Assembly: GCA_034440635.1 (NCBI GenBank)
Contig: JAOTON010001819.1
Location: 248,001-312,000 of the forward strand
Length of the DNA stretch: 64,000 nucleotides
Direction: 5' to 3'
Source: Lepas anatifera
Taxonomy: Eukaryota > Arthropoda > Thecostraca > Lepadidae
Positions 56,526 through 64,000 of this stretch are shown one piece after another (the stretch's first letter is position 1; every line of letters begins with the position of its first letter). The notes below the pieces were generated by a model. It ran no database searches. It saw only the letters and a list, made by a program, of their open reading frames with translations, and was not told the origin of the DNA. The translations under genes and the position numbers were made by a program.

Positions 56526-57589
56526 TGTGCTCCACTAGGTCCCTGGAAGGGTACTCCTCCCGAGAGCATTCCTTTGTACTGTTGGTTTGTTTTCTGCTCC
56601 CATACTGGATGTGCTCGGTCCCTTGAAAGTGGACGCCTGGTGCTACCCTGTTCCCGGGAGTGGGACCGGTATCTCTGTGTTCGGTCTGAAGAAAAGGAAT
56701 AAGACCGACCTCGCTGCCGAATTTGTTCTGAGGCTACGGTGTGGTGAGTTCTAGGTTCTACCTGCAGGTAGCTCCGAAAAACCCCCTCCTGCTTCGGGCT
56801 AGGTGGCGGTAGTGCGGCTGGGAAGCCAGGAGGTACCGTGGGAGGTGGACCTGTGGTTGGGGATGGAGGCACTGCACGAATTTGCTGTGGCTTGGTCGCT
56901 AGGATTGCTGGTGGAGGAGAGCGTGCGGGAGGCGGAGGGGGCGGTGGCATTGCTGCAGCATTGTTCGTTTGGACATTAGCTGTTGTGGTCTCAGTGGTGG
57001 TGGGCTGCGGCACCTCTGTGTCGCTACCTACATTGCTGGTGGGGGGTTCCTCATGCCTCGATCCTTGTCTGTGAGCTTTGGTTAAGGTAGTATCTAGGCG
57101 GGGTAATATAACCCGGGCTCGCTTTGTGGCGGCAGGACCATCAAGTTGGAGAGCAGGTGTGATCTCTGTCATTTCAGACGTTTGCGGACTTTTGTGGGGT
57201 GGGGACTGAGTGGGTGTGTTCTCTCGCGCACGCTTACCGTGGCTTTCTTTGTGCGTTTTGTCACTATCGGTTTGGCAGGCCCGGGAGATTATCTGAGGTC
57301 TGGGTGTCTCAGAGCCCACAGGACCCGCGGCTACTACGGCATCTCTGGATTCCAGCGAGGTTTGTGTCCCCTTGTCACTGCTATTTGTACAGCTCGCTGG
57401 TTTTACAGTTTTTTCCTGCCGAGAGAGCAATTCAACTACCACCGCCAGTAATTGGCGGAGCGAAAGCCCCGTACACTCGCCTATGTTTGAATCCAAGTTA
57501 ATGGACGGAAGGCTCTGATTCGTGGTTGGGTGTTGGTGGCCATGGCTGACTTTGTCCGCTGACGGAGCTTGAGACGAGCTACCAACCAC
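56522..57589 (-). CDS. I-clade LINE ORF1, Pro-rich
   Basis: About 355 codons directly upstream of ORF2, overlapping it by the four bases ATGA (56525-56522), a termination-reinitiation layout known in several LINEs. ORF1 proteins bind element RNA. This one has no CCHC knuckles; it is rich in Ser, Thr and Pro, has a PPPPPPPP run and a basic Arg-Ser tail (RQRGRSYSFSSDRTQRYRSHSRE) that could bind RNA. The apparent first codon is GTG; the frame stays open upstream, so the true start is uncertain. No stop codons interrupt it, unlike ORF2. Confidence 0.75.
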   Translation of the reverse strand: MVGSSSQAPSADKVSHGHQHPTTNQSLPSINLDSNIGECTGLSLRQLLAVVVELLSRQEKTVKPASCTNSSDKGTQTSLESRDAVVAAGPVGSETPRPQIISRACQTDSDKTHKESHGKRARENTPTQSPPHKSPQTSEMTEITPALQLDGPAATKRARVILPRLDTTLTKAHRQGSRHEEPPTSNVGSDTEVPQPTTTETTTANVQTNNAAAMPPPPPPPARSPPPAILATKPQQIRAVPPSPTTGPPPTVPPGFPAALPPPSPKQEGVFRSYLQVEPRTHHTVASEQIRQRGRSYSFSSDRTQRYRSHSREQGSTRRPLSRDRAHPVWEQKTNQQYKGMLSGGVPFQGPSGAQ

Positions 57590-57739
57590 AATGTCTCGGT
57601 AGAGAGTGGGCGTTCTGTGTGTTGTGTTTGTTGGTATGTTGGGTTTGGCTGATAGGGGTTTGGTTGTTAAGTTTTTCTTTTGTTGTTTTTTGGCCTCAGC
57701 CAGCTTAGGGCAGGCGTTGCTCCACGCCTCATGTGCTGC

Positions 57740-58037
57740 TGTAATGCCTGGTAATAGCTATAAGGTTACGTCGCCCCCGATCCGTGCGTCCTGGCGGGCA
57801 GGCACCGTCCTTGACCGGTCAGGCGCACCGCTGCAGCGTGTCGTGGGCGTGGCCTCGCCCGCCCGGGATATATAAGCGCGTGGTGACCTGAGGTCGTGGT
57901 CAGTTGGCGGCAGCCAAACCGGCAGTACGGCGGTCGCGCCTCCCGGTCTGACCACTCAGCTCGATTGGTGTAGTGTAAATATAATATTGGAGCGCATTCA
58001 GGAAGTTCTTCTTGACTAATCGGCGCGACTCGCAACA
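57740..58037 (+). repeat. Candidate 5' LTR (or its right part) of the second gypsy element
   Basis: The right edge is set by CGCAACA directly before TTGGCGCGGTCGG, a TGG-start primer-binding-site-like string. The left edge TGTAATGCC is a guess. A TATATAAG box sits in CGGGATATATAAGCGCG (about 57866-57882), as expected for an LTR promoter. The partner LTR is not recognised in the window, so neither the length nor the identity is confirmed. Confidence 0.45.
57868..57876 (+). promoter_or_regulatory. TATA box of the gypsy LTR
   Basis: GATATATAAG in a GC-rich setting, about 160 bp before the presumed primer-binding site and 430 bp before the gag ATG. Confidence 0.5.
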
Positions 58038-58308
58038 TTGGCGCGGTCGGTAGGACTCGCCTACTGCTAGTTCGGTAAGTTTTTGTCGGGGTAATACATT
58101 TTTTTCGATCGAAATTTTTTTGACCAGGCGGTAACGCCAGGCCAACCTAAGAGGGTGACAAGTATTTTCGGGGGCGCCAATAGAGGTGTGACAAATAGCC
58201 ATCGATTGGGGTTTTTTACCAGGCGGGAACGCCAGGTTAACCCAATATATTTTTTTTGCAAACTTAGGTAGCCACGCCCCCTGTTCTTACACAGAAGTCC
58301 CACCAAAA

Positions 58309-59270
58309 ATGGACAGAAAGTTTTTCATATCCTCACGGGCGGCACCCTTTTCGGGCACCGCCGGACAAAATTGGGAACAGTGGATAGCACGCCTGGAAAT
58401 CCAAACCGCGGGTCTGAAGGAGGGAGAACGGGTGGATTGTCTCCTTTCACTCCTAGAGGGCGGAGCTCTAGATGCACTCTCCAGCCTGGATCTTTCAAAG
58501 AAAAATACGTATGGTGACATCAAAGCCACCCTCTCCGCCCGGTTCGGTGCGAACGTAAACCAGCTACAAGCACATGCCGAACTAACGCAGTGTCGGCAGG
58601 AGCCAGGGGAGGCCTTAGATGATTTCGCTAGCAGATTGCGCAGTCTAGGCCGGCTGGCTTACCCATCGGTTCCAACGGCACCCTCCCCGGATACGGTGGC
58701 CCCCGCCTGTGACGCAGCTGCCGAGGTGGCCTTGACCGGCTACTTCTTGGCCGGGCTGCGTGATGAGTGGCTCCAGACCAAGCTGTGCGAGAAATCGCCC
58801 GGTAGCCTACAAGAGGCTTTAAGGCTATCGAAAACCTTATTGGGACGGAAGTCGACTATCCAAGCCGTAAGGCGAACCACGGATAATGCAGCCGTAGCCC
58901 TTCCTGCTATAGGGGTGCCTCCAACAGAGAGCGTGCCAGCTGACCGGTTGGGTGTGCTTGAACAGCAGATGGAAAAAATTCAGCGTGACTTGCAGAGGCT
59001 GGTCGCGGCAGTACCGCCGGCCGTGCCCAGGGGATCCAGCGGTGGGGGTCGATCGTCGTCAACGTCGACCCCTCGGGGCTCCCACGCCTTCCCAGTCTTG
59101 GGTCGGTGGGAGGCGGTGCTACCGATGTAATGAAGAGGGCCATGTAATCCGCGACTGCCCCAGGCTGGGGAACGCGCCCCCGTTCAGAGGGAGCCAAGGC
59201 GGCCCCCACCCTTTTGTCTGGGTTGTGGCGCGGCGGGGCATTGGTTGGTTGAATGTCCGAAAGCAGGCAC
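58309..59270 (+). pseudogene. gag: Gag of the second gypsy element, frameshifted at the knuckles
   Basis: The frame opens at ATG 58309 in an AAAATGG context and runs 273 codons. The capsid-like part has FSGTAGQNWEQWIARLE and FGANVNQLQAHAELTQCRQEPGEALDDFASRLRSL-type text, typical of gypsy Gag. Near the C-terminus the first CCHC knuckle (CYRCNEEGHVIRDC, 59117-59158) is in frame 2 and the second (CLGCGAAGHWLVEC, 59215-59256) is back in frame 1. So two compensating indels sit around the first knuckle. The two knuckles would bind genomic RNA. Confidence 0.88.
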
Positions 59271-59379
59271 TATAACAGGGAGGACTGACCGACCGGATCC
59301 ATCGATGGCGGACATGAACCAACCCACCGGAAGCATGTCGGGAAACTAGGACAGGCCGGCCCCAAGGGACAGGGACCGG

Positions 59380-59993
59380 CCACGAGCACACCAGGGTCCC
59401 GGATCACAACCCCAGTTCTCGCGGTGTTGTTGGGCAACAAGCGGTTGTGGGCCCTGGTGGACTCTGGGGCCGATTTCAGCATGATCCGAGACGGACTCCA
59501 GAGCCAGGCTGGGGAGGAGTTGGGTTGTCAAATGTCTACTCCATCTCAAGCGGCTCGGGGTGCCAGTGGGGAGCCTCTTGCTATCACTGGGGTCCTCCAT
59601 GATGTCCCGGTCGTCATACAGGGGCAGACCTTCCTGGTCCCACGAATGGCTGCGGTCGTGGGGTTGGTGTATGACATGGTCCTTGGGCGATATTTTTGCT
59701 GTCGGTACGGTACCATCATTGACGATAAGGCCGGGCTGCTACGAATCAGAGATTTGACAATAACATTGCCAGAGTACAAGGACATACGCCCCAGCCGGTC
59801 GCGGATCCTGCTATCGAGCACGACGGTCGTACCCGCGCGCACGATCTGCCTGGTGCAGGCCCGGGTTGAGGGAGTGGACGGCGTATGGGGCTCACCCCCG
59901 GGCAGCTCAGCCGAAGGGGTGGTGGAACCTAATCAGCCCCCTGAGGGCGTCGAGGTTCTTGTCCCGAGAGAGAGGGGTGACGGTCGGTCCTGA
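59380..59993 (+). CDS. Protease region of the second gypsy pol
   Basis: About 190 codons. LWALVDSGADFSMIRDG gives the DSGA active site of the retropepsin, and VYDMVLGRYFC corresponds to the hydrophobic-Gly flank of the second structural motif. The frame (0) differs from gag (1) and RT (2), so frameshifts separate them. The C-terminal part (ILLSSTTVVPARTICLVQARV) matches the linker common in gypsy pol. Confidence 0.85.
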
Positions 59994-60139
59994 TCGATTC
60001 ATCCCGATCCGATTAACCAATCCGGGTCTCCAGGAGGTTCGCGTGCTACGCGGGACCGACATCGGCACCCCTTCATACGCTCGGTAATGGTTCCGGCAGT
60101 CATTATGAGCTCTGTGAGGACTCTGGGCGGTGTGTTAAT

Positions 60140-62047
60140 GTGAACACAACGTCGACCTCCCGCGTCTCGAGGGACGATCCTGAGCCGGGGGATCGGGAGA
60201 CGGTAATCGACGCTAAGGTGTCCGACTTATCCGAACAAGGAAAAATGGAGCTTCAAGCCCTAGTCAATGAGTACGACGATATATTCAGTCGCGGTTCTGG
60301 GGATCTGGGCCGTACAAACCTGGTCGAGCACAAAATTGACACGGGGGACTCTCCGCCCATCAGATAGCGCCCCAGACGAGTCCCGGTATCTCTGAGGGAG
60401 CAAGTGGAGACACAGAAAGAGAAAATGCTCCAGGACGGAGTAATCGAGGAAAGTGACAGCCCATGGTGCTCGCCCGTCGTACTGGCACGGAAAAAGGACG
60501 GCTCCTTTCGATTTCGTGTAGATCTAAGGGCCGTCAATGCGGTCACCAGGCCCTTTGCCCACCCGCTCCCACGAGTCGACACAGCCCTTGATTCTTTGGC
60601 CGGGGCCATATGGTACACCACACTGGACATGGCCTCAGGTTATTGGCAAGTAGGATTATCGGCCGATGACCGCCAGAAAACTGCGTTTTCTACGGGGAAG
60701 GGTCTCCACCAGTTCAAAGTGATGGCTATGGGGTTGCAGAACGCAAGCGGCACATTCCAGCATCTCATGGAGCTGGTCCTCTCAGGGTTGGATTCGAGAA
60801 GCTGTCTGGTGTATTTGGATGATATAATCCTGTTCAGCCGGACAGAAACCGAGCATCTTGACACACTACGGGAAGTGTTTGCACGGGTAAGGCAAGCTAA
60901 CCTGAAGTTAGAGCCAGAGAAATGCTTCATCGCCCGACATGAGGTGACATTTCTGGGGCACCAGGTCTCTGCTGCCGGAGTAAGTCCGGACCCAAGGAAT
61001 ATCAAGAAAGTCCTCAACTGGCCACCTCCTGCCACAGATCGAGAAATGCACAGCTTCTTAGGGCTATGCGGCTATTACGCCCGATTCGTGCCAGGGTATG
61101 CTGAGCTTACAAAGCCTCTTCGCTTCGCGGCGATGAACAAGGGGACCCTTCACTGGACTGATGGGATGCGGGAGTCATTCCAAAAGCTGCGCACAGCCAT
61201 GACGTCCCCTCCCGTCTTGGCATTGCCATCCTTCCGAGGAACCTTCGTTCTTTACACTGATGCATGCAACTCGTCGGTCGGCTCGGTGTTGACGGAACGC
61301 GTAAAGGACACGGAGAGGGTGATCGCATACGACAGCAAAACCCTAACCAAGCAAGAAGCGAAGTGGTCAACGTACGATAAGGAACTCTGGGCTGTGGTTC
61401 ATGCAATCCGTCGCTTCCGCCAATATACGGTGGGGTCACAATTCGAAGTAGTCACGGACCACAAACCGCTCCAAAACATCCCGGCATCGATCGCCGTAGA
61501 GCGAGATGGTACGGGAAGAAGAGGGCGGTGGGCGGTTGAACTAAGCTCTTATGATTTCAACGTCATCGTCAAGCCTGGGGCCAGTCACAATAACGCTGAT
61601 GCCCTTTCCAGACGACCTCAAGCACCAGCGGAGAAGGAAGAAATGGAACTGATCTCATCTGACCCTACCGCCGAGGAGGGTTCCGCCAATGCCGTAGTCA
61701 GGGTCACCCAGGGCGGCGAGGCCTTGGGCGGTCTGCCCACCCAAGGGGTTCCTGACGGTTCACTACCCATGGACACCGCTGACGAGAGTCTCATGAATGT
61801 TAACGTTTACGGAGCCGATGCTGCTCCTCCGACATGTGAGGGACGAAGGGCCTCCCAAGCCCCTGAGAGGGGTGATAGCTGCAGCATAGGCGGGTCGCCT
61901 ACACAACAGCAACCCTGTAAAACGGGGTTGAGTGAAGGTCAGCAACAGGATCCTGGATTAAAGCACTTGCGGCAGGTATGCGAATCAGGGGCAAGGCCCC
62001 ACTTAAGGTTCTGGGAGCCTGGGGGAAGTTCGTCAAGGGTCGATTGA
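60140..62047 (+). pseudogene. RT-RNase H of the second gypsy pol, one in-frame TAG
   Basis: The frame covers about 635 codons. The pre-RT linker ends HKIDTGDSPPIR and is followed by TAG (60365-60367), where relatives have Gln (PPIRQRPRR); the same frame then continues. RT motifs: SPVVLARKKDGSFRF, DLRAVNAVT, TTLDMASGYWQVGL, MGLQNASGTFQHLM and the catalytic CLVYLDDIILFS. RNase H: FVLYTDACNSSVGSVL, YDKELWAVVHAI and VVTDHKPLQNI, then NNADALSRRP. All catalytic Asp and Glu residues expected are present. The end (after about 61980) loses register with the integrase. Confidence 0.92.
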
Positions 62048-63330
62048 ATCAGGTCAGGACAATGAATGGTGTAATTGGTCTAAAAACGGGAAGGGGCTTC
62101 CGCGCATTCGTCCCCGAGTGTATGAGATCAGAAATCTTGAGCATGGGGCACGAACATCCATCGTGCGGGCACATGGGCCAGAAACGCACCACTCTCGGGT
62201 AAAGACAGCGTTTCACGTGGCCTGGGATGCGTCGGGACGTCCAACGTTTCTGTGAGAACTGCGTGGTATGTCAGCGACGGCATCGGCCTTCACCCGCGCC
62301 CTGCGCACCGATGGTGACCGAAATCCCCTCAAGGCCTTTCGAACGCATTGCCGTTGATATCACTGAGATGCCGTTATCATCGAAGGGCAACCGGTATGCA
62401 CTTGTCATCATGGACTACTTCTCAAAATTCGTCAGGATATACCCAATGACTGACCAGAAGGTCGAGTCTGTTGTGGAAGGTTTGCTGGACTGGGTTTATG
62501 ACCTGGGGGTACCGGAACGCATCCATTCGGATCGTGGCGGACAATTCGAGTCCCATGTATTCCAGGCAATGTGTAAAGAGTTGGGCATCAACAAAACGCG
62601 CACCACACCCTACAGACCACAAAGTGACGGGATGGTAGAACGCTTTAATAGGACTCTTAAGGACATGGTCACTAAGTACGTTGATGGAGAGGGCCTGAAC
62701 TGGGACCGGAACGTAAAGGCCTACTCTATGGCATTTAATTCCTCAGTCCATACCGTTACCGGGTACTCCCCATTCTTCCTTGTACATGGTTTCGAGCCAT
62801 GTCTTCCCCTAGATGTGACATATGGGCCAGTCCCCGAAGTGGTTCCCATTCAGAGTTATTTGGCTGACAGGCTCAGAGCTACCCGCGACGCCTTCCAGCG
62901 CGTACGAAAGGCAACGACGCGCGCTGCGGTACGTGCCGGAGGGAAACAGGACATCCGGCCTTTCGACGGAGAATACAAGGTCGGAGACAAAGTGTGGGTA
63001 AGAGGCTTCCGGATTGTAGTTGGCGAGAAGCCAAAGCTGGGGTTACCATACAAGGGGCCGAACACAGTCGTCGGGAAAGTTGGGCAGGTAGTGTATAAAG
63101 TACAGGACGACCAAGGGAAAGTCAGGACCATGCATTACAATCACATGAAACCCGTCAAGAGCAGAGAGCCGCTCGATGACGCTGCCCCCGCTAAGGACGA
63201 TGGGGCCGGACGGAGGGAGGTACCGGGACCGACGCGGGGACTACGAGTTGACGGGGCACCTGGGATAGCCGGGGACCCAACCGAGCCTCCGGGGGGCGCA
63301 GTATGGACCACCGCCTACCCTCAGCCCTAA
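61978..63330 (+). pseudogene. Integrase of the second gypsy element, one in-frame TAA
   Basis: The N-terminal zinc-binding region spans a TAA (62200-62202). Before it, HEHPSCGHMGQKRTTL gives the His pair; after it, CENCVVCQRR gives the Cys pair. The catalytic core has VDITEMPLSSKGN, RIHSDRGGQFES and DGMVERFNRTL, with exactly 35 residues between the second Asp and the Glu. The C-terminal GPY/F-type module reads VGDKVWVRGF and KLGLPYKGPNTVVGKVG, then VYKVQDDQGKVRTMHYNHMKPV. Apart from the TAA it is intact. The final 50 residues are Gly-, Pro- and Asp-rich. Confidence 0.92.
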
Positions 63331-63593
63331 TGTTGGGGGAAACGTGGGGGAACTTCGCAGTGGTACTGCCAATCAAAGCCCGATCTACGGGCCCATGGCA
63401 CCCTATCGGAGTATTTCCGGCCGGCTGTGTCGCCCTTTTGTGCCGTACCAGCACCAGCCGTAGAAAGGAGGGAAGTGTTTGGGTGGATGGGTCAGAACCG
63501 GTCAGAATCAGAATCGTGATAAGAAATGTACCTCATGTGCCTCGTGGTCGGTTTTGTGGCCGTCGGACTAATGTCCCTCTCAGTTCCAGGACC
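63331..63593 (+). other. Spacer after pol with a polypurine tract
   Basis: The text opens TGTTGGGGGAAACGTGGGGG. A 14-base purine run AGAAAGGAGGGAAG (63462-63475) is followed by TGTTTGGG, the usual layout of a polypurine tract and LTR start. If so, the 3' LTR starts at 63476. No matching start is visible upstream of 58037. A short frame from ATG 63526 opens with a hydrophobic stretch (MYLMCLVVGFVAVGLMSL) and ends near 63672. Confidence 0.4.
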
Positions 63594-64000
63594 ATGGACT
63601 TCGACGTCCTGGAGATCCTCCCATCGCCGGATTGGGACACGTTCGTCCCACGGACCCCTGGAAGGGACCTGAGTCTACCGTCTGACTCCGGGGAAACGGC
63701 CAAGTTAACGAGCGGCGGAAGCATTCCGGTGCCACCTCGTGTGGTACGCTCACCCCAAGGATCGACGACGACAGCAACATGCCTAGAAAGGCTGATGGCA
63801 GGTTTGCCAATCTCCCTGCCATCGGGAGACGTGCCGGTTCCTCACCAGATGCCGCTCCCTGTGCCGGACCCGGTCCATTCAGTGCTCGTAATTGGGGATT
63901 CGATGGTGCGGCGTGCCCGGCTTAAGCCCACGTCGACAGGATATCATGTACACACGGCGTCACCACCGGGAGGAAGATGGGAGGCGGCCGCCTCTGCAAT
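63594..64000 (+). CDS. Open frame with GDS motif, SGNH/GDSL-esterase-like start (runs off window)
   Basis: From ATG 63594 (context ACCATGG) 135 codons run without a stop to the window edge, in frame 0. The first ~90 residues are Pro-, Ser- and Thr-rich with no known domain. Near residue 99 comes HSVLVIGDSMVRRARL, then about 15 residues on, ASPPGGRWEAAAS. This order (beta strand, GDS, positive residues, then a Gly-rich PGG block) matches the start of SGNH/GDSL hydrolase-like domains seen in some retroelement proteins. The catalytic His region would lie beyond 64000. It sits where an extra ORF of a gypsy element, or a separate gene, could lie. Function is inferred only. Confidence 0.5.
   Translation, partial: MDFDVLEILPSPDWDTFVPRTPGRDLSLPSDSGETAKLTSGGSIPVPPRVVRSPQGSTTTATCLERLMAGLPISLPSGDVPVPHQMPLPVPDPVHSVLVIGDSMVRRARLKPTSTGYHVHTASPPGGRWEAAASA

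Noticed and set aside
63526..63672. Small frame with a hydrophobic N-terminus as an env-like or signal-peptide protein
   Set aside because: Only about 48 codons, in a different frame from the GDS frame it overlaps, and without any other support.

Overview
The window looks like a repeat-dominated stretch of a metazoan, probably invertebrate, nuclear genome. This rests on the mix of element types: GIY-YIG Penelope-like elements, Ty3/gypsy elements, CR1/L2-like and I-clade LINEs, hAT relatives, a tRNA-like SINE head, and TTAA-type MITEs with many AGGTCA half-sites. I cannot name the phylum. I found no convincing host gene in 64 kb. Almost every recognisable coding region belongs to a transposable element, and most are broken.

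Layout. 0-2.9 kb: two 5'-truncated Penelope-like elements, head to head on either side of a (TA)n microsatellite. 3.3-6.1 kb: MITEs, including one intact TTAA element and one hAT MITE with an 8-bp target duplication. 7.0-12.9 kb: a 50-bp minisatellite split by a 4.66-kb hAT-type element with a perfect 8-bp duplication. 13.5-18.4 kb: several unrelated minisatellites and further MITE copies. 18.5-27.5 kb: a MITE containing a complete 8.2-kb Ty3/gypsy retrotransposon (two 732-bp LTRs, TTTA duplication). 28.1-29.05 kb: a large palindrome. 29.5-41.1 kb: small MITEs, minisatellites, a 2-kb array of a ~50-bp unit, and a strictly periodic ~136-bp array of NRF1-like palindromes. 41.7-45.8 kb: hAT remnants and a 2.4-kb inverted repeat enclosing a tRNA-like sequence. 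46.4-52 kb: a CR1/L2-like LINE. 52.7-57.7 kb: an I-clade LINE on the minus strand. 57.7-64.0 kb: a second Ty3/gypsy element that runs off the window and is followed by an open frame with a GDS motif.

How the parts work together. Each autonomous element carried its own mobilisation kit: gag, protease, RT-RNase H and integrase in the gypsy elements; endonuclease plus RT in the LINEs; RT plus GIY-YIG nuclease in the Penelope-like elements. The MITEs have only ends and depend on transposases encoded elsewhere. Insertions are nested (gypsy in MITE, hAT in minisatellite), which gives a relative order of events. The points most worth a second look are the open frame after the second gypsy pol, the nuclear-receptor half-site density of the MITEs, the ~136-bp palindrome array, and the hAT element built from repeats that each begin with its own terminal sequence.
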